Shown here piece after piece: positions 1 to 5,918 of a stretch of DNA of 8,325 bases. Each line of letters starts with the position of its first letter. The stretch's first letter is position 1. The DNA is from an uncultured Porphyromonadaceae bacterium (GTDB lineage Bacteria; Bacteroidota; Bacteroidia; Bacteroidales; Muribaculaceae): assembly GCA_900549445.1 (NCBI GenBank), contig UROS01000103.1, forward strand, positions 1-8,325. Direction: 5' to 3'. A program made the translations under genes and the position numbers. The notes below the pieces were generated by a model. That model ran no database searches, was not told the DNA's origin, and saw nothing but the letters and a program-made list of their open reading frames with translations.

Positions 1-292
1 GTCCTATGGCGTCGCAGCCGCGCGCCTGCAGGCCCGCCACTATCCGTTTGTTTATGAGTCCGGCGTAGACCATTGTCACCACGTCGAGCGTGGCGCGGTC
101 GGTCACGCGGCGGCCTCCTATCATCGTGGTCGGTATCTCCAGGCGTTTGCTCAGACGGGTGGCCTCCTTGCCTCCGCCGTGAATGAGCGCCTTAAGCCCC
201 TCCGCGGCGGCGAATTCGTCGAGGAAGCGTTCGAGCGCTTCGGGCGAGTCCACAACGTTGCCGCCTATTTTGAATATCTTTATGCTGTTCAT
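1..292 (-). CDS. argB: Acetylglutamate kinase (N-acylglutamate kinase), N-terminal part, cut by window edge
   Basis: This gene encodes the amino acid kinase that phosphorylates the gamma-carboxylate of N-acylglutamate with ATP, the second step of arginine synthesis, in the cytoplasm. Only the first 97 residues are visible; the rest lies beyond position 1. The sequence starts MNSIKIFKIGGNVV, giving the family's N-terminal nucleotide-binding Lys8 and Gly-Gly-Asn (10-12). It continues with the glycine-rich HGGGKE loop (38-43), the GGRRVTD segment (59-65, the family's NGxRxTD region that contacts substrate) and the INKRIVAGLQ helix (80-89). The start ATG (292-290) lies one base after the argF' stop, so translational coupling is likely. 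In a B. fragilis-like pathway the substrate could be N-succinylglutamate rather than N-acetylglutamate; the visible part does not decide this. No frameshift is seen. Confidence 0.93.
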   Translation of the reverse strand, partial: MNSIKIFKIGGNVVDSPEALERFLDEFAAAEGLKALIHGGGKEATRLSKRLEIPTTMIGGRRVTDRATLDVVTMVYAGLINKRIVAGLQARGCDAIG

Positions 293-293
293 G

Positions 294-1247
294 TCAGAGC
301 GATTCGAGGAGACGTTTCAGAACCACCTGCGCCGAAATTTCGCGGTTGGCGGCTTCGGGAATCACGAGGCTCTGCGGCCCCTCGATTACCTCGTCGGTCA
401 CTATCATGTTGCGCCTTACGGGCAGACAGTGCATGAAATATGCGTTGTTCGTGAGCGCCATCTTCGCCGCGTCGATGGTCCAGTCGCGGTCGGTGGAGAG
501 GATTTTGCCGTAATTGGGGTCGGCATACGCGCTCCAGTTCTTGCCGTAGATGAAGTCGGCGCCCTCGAATGCCTTGCGCTGGTCGTATTCTATCGTTGCG
601 CCGCGGGTGAATTTCGGGTCGAGCTCGTAGCCGTGGGGGTGGGTTATAACTAAGTCGTAGCCTGCTGCAACCATCCACTGCGCGAACGAGTTGGGCACGG
701 CCTGCGGCAGAGCCTTGGGATGGGGAGCCCATGAGAGCACCACCTTCGGCCGCTCGGTTTTCTTGTGCTCCTCTATGGTGATGAGGTCGGCGAAGCTCTG
801 CAGCGGATGGCCGGTTGCGGCCTCCATCGAGAACACCGGACGGCCCGAGTAGCGTATGAATTGGTTTATGATGCGCTCCTCGTAGTCGGCCTGCTTGTCG
901 GTGAGGCTTGCGAAGGAGCGCACACCTATCACGTCGCAGTAGCATCCCATTACCGGAATCGCCTCGAGAAGGTGCTCCGATTTGTCGCCGTCCATTATCA
1001 CCCCGCGCTCGGTCTCGAGCTTCCATGCGCCCTGGTTCACGTCGAGAACTATCACGTTCATGCCTAAGTTCATCGCCGCTTTCTGGGTGCTGAGACGGGT
1101 GCGCAGGCTCGAGTTGAAGAATATCATCAGCAGGGTCTTGTTGCGCCCGAGGGAGTTGAACGCGAAGCGGTCGCGCTTTATGTTGAGGGCCTCGCGGACT
1201 GCCGCCTGGAGATTGCCTATGTCTGTTACGTCAGTGAATTTATTCAT
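294..1247 (-). CDS. argF': N-acetyl/N-succinyl-ornithine carbamoyltransferase (ArgF')
   Basis: This 317-residue enzyme transfers a carbamoyl group from carbamoyl phosphate to N-acylated ornithine, giving N-acylcitrulline. It replaces ordinary ornithine carbamoyltransferase in Bacteroidetes and Xanthomonas. The N-terminal domain has the carbamoyl-phosphate loop NSSLRTR (45-51), the NQGAWKLETERG segment typical of the acyl-ornithine branch (71-82, Trp75), MEAAT (141-145, Glu142) and HPLQ (147-150). The C-terminal domain has Lys236 in FIYGKNW and HCLPVRR (273-279). The whole chain aligns without gaps to the B. fragilis succinylornithine enzyme as I recall it. The notable difference is residue 90: Ser here (codon TCG, in GDKSEHL), Pro in B. 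fragilis, Glu at the matching place in Xanthomonas, a position known to set acyl specificity. It follows argD after a 122-bp gap that contains a REP-like hairpin, and runs straight into argB. The start MNKFTDV matches the B. fragilis start. Confidence 0.95.
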   Translation of the reverse strand: MNKFTDVTDIGNLQAAVREALNIKRDRFAFNSLGRNKTLLMIFFNSSLRTRLSTQKAAMNLGMNVIVLDVNQGAWKLETERGVIMDGDKSEHLLEAIPVMGCYCDVIGVRSFASLTDKQADYEERIINQFIRYSGRPVFSMEAATGHPLQSFADLITIEEHKKTERPKVVLSWAPHPKALPQAVPNSFAQWMVAAGYDLVITHPHGYELDPKFTRGATIEYDQRKAFEGADFIYGKNWSAYADPNYGKILSTDRDWTIDAAKMALTNNAYFMHCLPVRRNMIVTDEVIEGPQSLVIPEAANREISAQVVLKRLLESL

Positions 1248-1304
1248 TGGAGAGGAGTCTTTTTTAGTGATTCTTGTATTATGATCATAGCATTGTCGGG
1301 CATT

Positions 1305-1328
1305 GTAGGGGCGCTATACTTAGCGCCC
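1305..1328 (+). repeat. REP-like palindrome with GTAG head, between argD and argF'
   Basis: GTAG (1305-1308) is followed by a perfect 8-bp stem GGGCGCTA/TAGCGCCC (1309-1316 and 1321-1328) with loop TACT. It has the same architecture as the copy at 5568-5591, with paired base changes in the stem. Neither strand has a T-tract after it, so it does not look like a terminator. It lies in the only sizeable gap of the arg operon and could affect mRNA stability or the argD/argF' expression ratio. That role is inferred from known intercistronic REPs. Confidence 0.7.
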
Positions 1329-1369
1329 GCCGAGTCAGAGCATTTCCTTTCAGCATCATATTGTTCTGG

Positions 1370-2503
1370 TTATTTTGTGTGCTGTAAACATGTTTTTAAT
1401 TCAGTAAGGAAATGGTCGGCCTCTTTTTTGCCGATTGTCAGCGGCGGAAGCAGGCGCACGGTGTGTTCGCCGGCTCCTCCGGTGAAGATGCGGTGGTCGA
1501 AGAGCAGCTTCTTGCGGAATTCCGGTGCCGACCCTTCGATTTCCACGCCGATCATAAGTCCGCGGCCTCTCACGTCGCTCAGTCCCGGTATCTTGGCGAG
1601 TTCGTTGAGCAAGTATTCGCCTGTGGCTGCGGCGTTCTCAATGAGTTTTTCATCGCGCATTACCTCGAGTACAGCTATGGCTGCCGCGCAGGCGAGGTGA
1701 TTGCCGCCGAACGTAGTGCCCAGCATCCCCTTGACCGGTTCGATTTCGGGCGCTATGAGCACCGCCGACATTGGGAAGCCGTTGGCGATTCCCTTGGCAC
1801 ATGTTATGATGTCCGGGCGCACTCCGGCATACTGGTGGGCGAAAAATTTGCCCGTTCTGCCGTAGCCGCTCTGGATTTCATCGAGAATCAGCAGTGTGCC
1901 CGATGCTTTTGCGGCCTCGGCGAGCCGGCGCAGAAATTCGTCGTCGACCATCCTGATGCCCGCCACACCCTGAATGCCTTCCACTATTACGGCGGCATAT
2001 TCGCCGTTGGCGAGGCGTTTGCGGGCAGCGTCGATGTCGTTTAGCGCCACGAAGTCAACGTTGTCCGTCCGGTTCAGCGGCGCCTGGATTTTCGGATTGT
2101 CGGTGGCTGCCACGGCTGCCGATGTCCTGCCGTGGAATGCTTTCGAAAATGCTAATATTTTCTTTCTTCCGGTGGCGAACGACGCTAATTTCATTGCGTT
2201 TTCGTTTGCCTCGGCGCCTGAGTTGGCGAGGAAGAGCTGATAGTCGGGATAGCCCGAAATTTCGCCGAGCAGGTCGGCGAGCCGCTGCTGGAGCGAGTTT
2301 TTCACCGAATTGCTGTAAAAGGGGAGCGTTGCCACCTGACGGCTCACCGCCTCGATGTAGCGCGGATGGGCATGGCCGATCGAGATTACGGCGTGGCCGC
2401 CGTAAAGATCGAGATACTCGGTGCCGTCGGCCGTATACACGTAGTTGCCTTTGCCGCGTACCGGTTCTATGTCGTAGAGTGAATAAACGTCGAAAAGTTT
2501 CAT
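1370..2503 (-). CDS. argD: Acetylornithine/succinylornithine aminotransferase
   Basis: This pyridoxal-phosphate class III aminotransferase of 377 residues converts N-acylglutamate semialdehyde to N-acylornithine using glutamate as amino donor. Features in order: the substrate-side YGGHAVISIGHAHP (34-47), NSGAEANENAMKLA (94-107, cofactor phosphate region), FHGRT (123-127), LDEIQSGYGRTGKFF (207-221, with Asp208 for the pyridine nitrogen and Gln211), the Schiff-base lysine Lys237 in CAKGIANGFPM, and TTFGGNHLA (263-271, phosphate-binding Thr). The length is normal for the family. Its ATG (2503-2501) overlaps the argC stop in a TGATG arrangement, which suggests coupled translation. By analogy with B. 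fragilis the substrate may carry a succinyl group, but no residue I can see proves that. The chain is intact. Confidence 0.95.
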   Translation of the reverse strand: MKLFDVYSLYDIEPVRGKGNYVYTADGTEYLDLYGGHAVISIGHAHPRYIEAVSRQVATLPFYSNSVKNSLQQRLADLLGEISGYPDYQLFLANSGAEANENAMKLASFATGRKKILAFSKAFHGRTSAAVAATDNPKIQAPLNRTDNVDFVALNDIDAARKRLANGEYAAVIVEGIQGVAGIRMVDDEFLRRLAEAAKASGTLLILDEIQSGYGRTGKFFAHQYAGVRPDIITCAKGIANGFPMSAVLIAPEIEPVKGMLGTTFGGNHLACAAAIAVLEVMRDEKLIENAAATGEYLLNELAKIPGLSDVRGRGLMIGVEIEGSAPEFRKKLLFDHRIFTGGAGEHTVRLLPPLTIGKKEADHFLTELKTCLQHTK

Positions 2504-3465
2504 CAGAAAGCTGAGGATTTAAGCATTAAACCTGTTTTTTCCGGCAGGCCGAACATCAGATTCATGTTCTGCACGGCCTGTCCTGAAGCGCCTTTCAGCA
2601 GATTGTCGATTGCGCTGACGATGAGCAGCTTGCCGTCGTGCTTTACCACCTGTATGAGCGCCTTGTTGGTGTTCACCACTTGTTTCAGGTCGAGGTTGCG
2701 GTCGGTGGTATGGGTAAACGCGGCGCCGGCATAGTAGTCGGCGTAAAGTTTCTTCGCCTCCTCTTCCGTCAGCGTGCTGTCGACTAAGGTCATGGCGAAA
2801 ATTCCGCGGGGAAAGTCGCCTCTCACGGGTATGAAGTTGATTCTCTCCTCAAGGCCGGGCTGGAGCGCCCGCAGTGTCATGCCGATTTCGGTAAGGTGCT
2901 GGTGGGTAAAAGCTTTGTAGACCGACAGATTGTCGTTTCTCCAGCTGAAATGCGTCGTCGCGCCCGGTTTTACGCCTGCGCCGGTCGACCCCGTTATGCC
3001 TGTCACGTTGATCTCCCCGCCGAGCAGGTGAGCCGCTGCAAGGGGCAGCAGCGCGAGTTGGAGCGCCGTGGCGAAGCAGCCCGGGTTGGCTACCTTCGTG
3101 GCTTTGCGTATGCGTTCGCGGTTCACTTCGGGCAGACCGTAGACGTAGCCGCAGCTTTCGTCGCGGTAATCCTGGGCGAGGTCTATCACCTTCACTCCTT
3201 CCGGAAGTTTGTTCTCTTCCCAGAATCTGGAACTCTGTCCGTGGCCCGAGCAGAGGAACACTACGTCGACCCTGTCGAGAGGGTGAGTGTCGGAAAACCG
3301 CAGGTCGGTGTCGCCGATCAGCCCCTCATGCACGTCGCTCACCGGATTGCCGGCGTTCGACGTAGAGTGAATCCACTCTATCTGCGTCTCCGGGTGGTTC
3401 AGAAGTATGCGTATGAGTTCGCCGGCCGTATAGCCGGCGCCTCCTATGATGCCGGCGCGGATCAT
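2503..3465 (-). CDS. argC: N-acetyl-gamma-glutamyl-phosphate reductase (N-acylglutamyl-phosphate reductase)
   Basis: This 320-residue enzyme reduces N-acylglutamyl phosphate to the semialdehyde with NADPH, the third step of the pathway. The N-terminal Rossmann fold shows GIIGGAGYTAGELIRILLNHP (5-25, dinucleotide loop GGAGYTAGE), then HSTSNAGNPVSDVHEGL (33-49). The catalytic cysteine is Cys130 in ANPGCFATA. GSTGAGVKPGATTHFSWRNDNLSVYK (159-184) and AFTHQHLTEI (185-194, with the conserved His) follow. The length fits the shorter ArgC class. The start ATG (3465-3463) overlaps the argG stop by 4 bp (ATGA), and the stop overlaps the argD start by 1 bp, so the gene is embedded in the operon. Confidence 0.95.
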   Translation of the reverse strand: MIRAGIIGGAGYTAGELIRILLNHPETQIEWIHSTSNAGNPVSDVHEGLIGDTDLRFSDTHPLDRVDVVFLCSGHGQSSRFWEENKLPEGVKVIDLAQDYRDESCGYVYGLPEVNRERIRKATKVANPGCFATALQLALLPLAAAHLLGGEINVTGITGSTGAGVKPGATTHFSWRNDNLSVYKAFTHQHLTEIGMTLRALQPGLEERINFIPVRGDFPRGIFAMTLVDSTLTEEEAKKLYADYYAGAAFTHTTDRNLDLKQVVNTNKALIQVVKHDGKLLIVSAIDNLLKGASGQAVQNMNLMFGLPEKTGLMLKSSAF

Positions 3466-4670
3466 TTTCCGTTGCGTTTCTGAACGTTGTGGTATATCTT
3501 CATCTGGTTGCCTAAGATCTTTGTGAAGCCTTTTATGTCGTCGGCGGTCCAGGCGCGGTTCACCTCGCCGTATTCGCCGAAGTCGGTCTTCATCAGGTCG
3601 AAAGGCGAGTCAACGCCGACAAGAGTATAGCTGTAGGGCCGCAGGGTTATCTCAACCGTGCCGCTCACGTTCTGCTGGCTGCTCTCGAGGAAGCGTTCCA
3701 TGTCGCGCATCACCGGCTCCAGATACTGCGACTCGTGGAGGAACATCCCGTACCACGTGCCTATCTGGTCTTTCCAGTACTGCTGCCACTTGGTGAGCGT
3801 GTGCTTCTCGAGCATCTTGTGGGCGGCTATGATGAGGATCGGGCCTGCCGCCTCGAAGCCCACGCGGCCTTTGATGCCGATTATCGTGTCGCCTATATGC
3901 ATGTCGCGCCCTATGCCGAACTTCGCGCCCGCAGCCTCGACGGCGCGGATGGCGTCTACGCGGTTTTTGTACTCCTTGCCGTTGACTGCCACCACTTCGC
4001 CTTTGTCAAATGTCAGGGTAAGCTTTTCCGGTTCAGTCTGCGTAACCTGGCTCGGGTAGGCCTCTTCGGGCAGAGTCTGCTCGCTGTGGAGTGTTTCCTT
4101 GCCGCCTATGCTCGTGCCCCAGAGTCCTTTGTTGATGGAGTATTCGAGCTTTTTGTAGTCGGCCTCTACGCCGTGTTTGCGCAGATAGTCGATTTCATAC
4201 TCGCGGGTCAGGGTCATGTCGCGGGTCGGGGTGATGATCTCGATTTCGGGAGCGAGAATCTGGAAGGTAAGGTCGAAGCGCACCTGATCGTTGCCCGCAC
4301 CGGTCGACCCGTGGGCAACCGCGTCGGCTCCTATCGATTTGGCGTATTCTATTATCGCGATTGCCTGGAATATGCGTTCCGACGAAACGGAAATTGGATA
4401 AGTTCCGTTGCGCAGCACGTTGCCGGCAATCATATAGCGGATGGATTTGTCGTAGTAATCCTTTGTTATGTCGAGATTGACGTGTGAGGCTGCGCCTAAG
4501 TCGAGCGCACGGTTCTTTATGCGCTCAAGGTCGGCATCGGTGAAGCCGCCGGTGTTGGCCAGAGCGGTGTGCACCTCATAGCCGAGGTCTTCGGATAGAT
4601 ATTTGGCTGCAAACGATGTATCGAGGCCGCCGCTGAAGGCGAGAACCACTTTTTTCTTCTTGTCGATCAT
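3462..4670 (-). CDS. argG: Argininosuccinate synthase
   Basis: This 402-residue enzyme condenses citrulline and aspartate with ATP to give argininosuccinate, the penultimate arginine step. The PP-loop pyrophosphatase motif is AFSGGLDTS (11-19). The citrulline/aspartate region GSTGAGNDQVRFD lies at 121-133, after VSSERIFQAIAIIEYAKSIGADAVAHG. KGLWGTSIGGKETLH is further on, and MGRDMHIGDTI-like sequence (here GRDMHIGDTIIGIKGRVGFEAAGP) marks the C-terminal half. The length and order are normal. It is the second gene of the operon, starting 31 bp after the acyltransferase. It acts on citrulline after deacylation, so an ArgE-type deacylase and ArgH must be encoded elsewhere. Confidence 0.96.
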   Translation of the reverse strand: MIDKKKKVVLAFSGGLDTSFAAKYLSEDLGYEVHTALANTGGFTDADLERIKNRALDLGAASHVNLDITKDYYDKSIRYMIAGNVLRNGTYPISVSSERIFQAIAIIEYAKSIGADAVAHGSTGAGNDQVRFDLTFQILAPEIEIITPTRDMTLTREYEIDYLRKHGVEADYKKLEYSINKGLWGTSIGGKETLHSEQTLPEEAYPSQVTQTEPEKLTLTFDKGEVVAVNGKEYKNRVDAIRAVEAAGAKFGIGRDMHIGDTIIGIKGRVGFEAAGPILIIAAHKMLEKHTLTKWQQYWKDQIGTWYGMFLHESQYLEPVMRDMERFLESSQQNVSGTVEITLRPYSYTLVGVDSPFDLMKTDFGEYGEVNRAWTADDIKGFTKILGNQMKIYHNVQKRNGK

Positions 4671-4701
4671 TGTGTAGTGGTGTTTATGTTGGAGAAGATG
4701 A

Positions 4702-5322
4702 TTATTTTTTTAAATGGAAAAGTTTGCCGAGTTTGTTGGCGATCCACGTTTTATAGGGAACGTACCATTTCTGCTTTTCGAGCTTCGCTTTCGGGTCGTA
4801 GAGCATGCCGTAACACAGACACATCCTCCGGTTGTTGCGGCAGAGAATGTCGTAGTTGATGCAGCCCTCGCAACCCTTCCAGAATTCCTCGTCCTGGGTA
4901 AGCTCCGAGAAGGTAACCGGCCGGTAGCCCAGACGCGAGTTCAGCTTCATTACGGGCAGAGAAGTGGTGATGGAGAAAATCTTCGCATACGGAAATCGTC
5001 GTCGGGCAAGTTCGAATGTCTTGTTTTTGATACGCGCCGCAAGTCCTAACTTGCGGAATTCCGGATCAACGATTAGACCCGACGTGGCTACGTAGTCTCC
5101 GTGGCTCCAGCTCTCTATGTAGCTGAATCCGATCAGACGGTCGCCATACATGGCCACTACAGCTTTCCCGCCCTTTATCTTGTCGATAATGTACTGGGGC
5201 GAACGGCGGGCTATGCCCGTGCCGCGCTGTAGTGCTGACTCGTAGATGAGGTTCACAATGTGTTCCGCATGCTTGGCATGCTCCTCGGTTGCGAACATCA
5301 CCGATACCTGGTCGTTGTTCAT
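4702..5322 (-). CDS. GNAT-family acyltransferase, probable N-acylglutamate synthase, with cysteine-rich tail
   Basis: This 206-residue protein is the first gene of the arg operon. It has a GNAT acetyltransferase fold: AVVAMYGDRLIGFSYIES (54-71) forms the central strands, and the acyl-CoA motif A is LIVDPEFRKLGLAARI (83-98, with RKLGLA as the Q/RxxGxG/A loop). LNSRLGYRP (127-135) is the usual C-terminal GNAT signature. A less usual tail follows with five cysteines (151, 154, 161, 168, 170; spacing CxxC-x6-C-x6-CxC) and a basic, aromatic end. The pathway needs an enzyme to acylate glutamate, and no ArgA or ArgJ is visible, so position plus fold point to that job. I recall genetic evidence linking the Bacteroides homologue to this step but cannot check it here. 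Whether it uses acetyl-CoA or succinyl-CoA is unknown. The start at 5322 leaves an approximately 80-nt leader from the predicted promoter. Confidence 0.85.
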   Translation of the reverse strand: MNNDQVSVMFATEEHAKHAEHIVNLIYESALQRGTGIARRSPQYIIDKIKGGKAVVAMYGDRLIGFSYIESWSHGDYVATSGLIVDPEFRKLGLAARIKNKTFELARRRFPYAKIFSITTSLPVMKLNSRLGYRPVTFSELTQDEEFWKGCEGCINYDILCRNNRRMCLCYGMLYDPKAKLEKQKWYVPYKTWIANKLGKLFHLKK

Positions 5323-5347
5323 TAACTTTGACTTTCTGCTTAAAACA

Positions 5348-5364
5348 ATAATTAGGTTAATTAT
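5348..5364. promoter_or_regulatory. AT-rich palindrome in arg operon leader, candidate operator
   Basis: A perfect inverted repeat ATAATTA-GGT-TAATTAT lies between the predicted transcription start (about 5400) and the first start codon (5322). Arginine repressor (ArgR) boxes are AT-rich palindromes of about this size, so an operator role is possible. The match to any published consensus was not tested. Confidence 0.35.
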
Positions 5365-5407
5365 CCTTTTTGATAGCCAAAAACCTATTGGACTAACTAA
5401 ATTGCGG

Positions 5408-5434
5408 CAAATTTACGAAATAATTTGCATTAAA
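5408..5434 (-). promoter_or_regulatory. Predicted Bacteroidetes-type promoter of the arg operon
   Basis: On the minus strand the -7 box TAAATTTG (5415-5408) fits the Bacteroides consensus TAnnTTTG exactly. A weak -33-like TTTA lies about 15 bp upstream (near 5434-5431), shorter spacing than ideal. Transcription would start near 5400, giving an approximately 80-nt leader before the acyltransferase. The 11-mer TAAATTTGCCG is identical to the promoter region of the secreted protein gene at 7276-7286. Confidence 0.6.
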
Positions 5435-5464
5435 CTGCCTTTTAAACAGAAAAACTGACAGTTT
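5421..5464. promoter_or_regulatory. Cluster of short palindromes at and upstream of the arg -33 region
   Basis: Two small symmetric motifs are visible: TAAT-TTGC-ATTA (5421-5432) and AAACTG-A-CAGTTT (5452-5464). Single AAACTG (5432-5437) and AAACAG (5444-5449) elements lie between and overlap them. They cover the region where a repressor or activator of the arg promoter would bind. Short AT-rich symmetry can arise by chance, so this is a candidate only. Confidence 0.25.
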
Positions 5465-5524
5465 AATAATTTTTGTGCTATTTTCGCGACAATTCACCCC
5501 ACCGCCGGCTCTTACGAAGCCACC

Positions 5525-5540
5525 TCCGGCGCTCCGGCGC
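5525..5540. repeat. Two tandem 8-mers TCCGGCGC, possible remnant of the H1 hairpin repeat
   Basis: TCCGGCGC occurs twice in direct tandem. Its reverse complement GCGCCGGA is the left half of the H1 hairpin at 7393, so this may be a degraded or partly duplicated H1 unit. It is short and GC-rich, and chance cannot be excluded. Confidence 0.3.
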
Positions 5541-5560
5541 TGATAATATATGGATTATCA
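5541..5560. repeat. AT-rich hairpin TGATAAT/ATTATCA
   Basis: A perfect 7-bp inverted repeat (5541-5547 and 5554-5560) with a 6-nt loop ATATGG lies 7 bp before the GTAG-headed palindrome at 5568. No T-tract follows that would make it a terminator. Its function is unknown. Confidence 0.4.
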
Positions 5561-5567
5561 ACGAGTT

Positions 5568-5591
5568 GTAGGGACGTGATTCTTCACGTCC
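5568..5591 (+). repeat. REP-like palindrome with GTAG head (copy 2)
   Basis: GTAG (5568-5571) is followed by the perfect 8-bp stem GGACGTGA/TCACGTCC (5572-5579, 5584-5591) with loop TTCT. Compared with the copy at 1305, several stem positions differ but pairing is kept on both sides. This supports a hairpin-selected mobile repeat rather than a chance palindrome. Confidence 0.75.
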
Positions 5592-5630
5592 ACTGCGAAT
5601 AATGCATTTATCGGGCGAATAAGACGGGGT

Positions 5631-5650
5631 GGACGTGAAGAATCACGTCC
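5631..5650 (-). repeat. REP-like palindrome, inverted partner of the 5568 copy (copy 3)
   Basis: The same 20-bp stem-loop as 5572-5591 is present in the opposite orientation (loop reads AGAA on the plus strand). Its head reads GTGC instead of GTAG in its own orientation. The two units lie 39 bp apart head-to-head or tail-to-tail, as in bacterial interspersed mosaic elements built from inverted REP pairs. The two could also pair with each other into a cruciform. Confidence 0.7.
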
Positions 5651-5718
5651 GCACTAATCAACTGAATTACTGCGTGCTAAATGCTATATCCCTGATTCCA
5701 CCGACACCCTGCGACGGA

Positions 5719-5827
5719 GCGCCGTGAGGCGCGATGTTTTTCAAACCCATTGCGGAGCGAAGCATAGCTGTGGGATAGCTCCCCCCCAAAAAAATCGAGG
5801 CGAGCCGCGGAGCCGCGACGCCTCGAT
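5719..5827 (+). repeat. GC-rich multi-hairpin repeat, copy B (stand-alone)
   Basis: This is a diverged copy of the repeat that flanks the transposase at 7578. H1 is GCGCC-GTGA-GGCGC (5719-5732). H2 runs 5746-5774, with the GCGAAGC core conserved and an outer stem CCCAT/GTGGG containing one G-T wobble. H3 (5794-5827) has stem ATCGAGGCG/CGCCTCGAT and shares GAGGC/GCCTC with the H3 of the transposase arms. H1 and H2 are separated by 13 nt, as in all other copies. No transposase gene is attached. Confidence 0.7.
5788..5827 (-). terminator. Possible second leftward terminator (H3 hairpin plus T7)
   Basis: On the minus strand a perfect 9-bp stem ATCGAGGCG/CGCCTCGAT is followed directly by seven T (overlapping the last stem base) and then seven G. 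It lies 92 nt past the stop of the secreted protein gene and after a stronger hairpin, so it would be a back-up. It is also the H3 part of the repeat copy, so termination may be incidental. Confidence 0.45.
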
Positions 5828-5858
5828 CCATGGCGAAGCCGTTACCCCCTTGTGCACG

Positions 5859-5894
5859 AAAAATGCGCCCCGCGGAATCTATCCGCGGGGCGCA
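5859..5894 (-). terminator. Intrinsic terminator of the secreted protein gene
   Basis: A perfect 13-bp stem (5864-5876 with 5882-5894; arms TGCGCCCCGCGGA and its complement) with a 5-nt loop is followed on the minus strand by five T (5863-5859). It starts 24 nt after the TAA stop at 5919. The GC-rich stem, short loop and T-run are the standard Rho-independent signal. Confidence 0.9.
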
Positions 5895-5918
5895 AATATG
5901 GATGTTTTCTGTGATGAA

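Noticed and set aside
294..1247. Ordinary ornithine carbamoyltransferase (ArgF/ArgI)
   Set aside because: The NQGAWKLETERG and MDGDKSEHLLEAIPVMGCYCD segments belong to the acyl-ornithine branch, and the ordinary OTC signature for free ornithine was not found.
1305..1328. Rho-independent terminator splitting the arg operon
   Set aside because: The stem is only 8 bp and is not followed by a T-run on the minus strand; the downstream genes argF' and argB belong to the same pathway and no consensus promoter was seen after it.
3735..4487. Long plus-strand open frame (250 codons) opposite argG, and similar ones opposite argC, argD and argF'
   Set aside because: They lie antisense to well-recognised enzymes, have low-complexity or arginine/alanine/valine-rich translations with no family resemblance, and are explained by GC-rich codon use on the coding strand.
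5568..5650. Possible CRISPR array or tRNA from the repeated hairpins
   Set aside because: Only two units in opposite orientation, with no regular spacers and no cas genes; no cloverleaf can be drawn.
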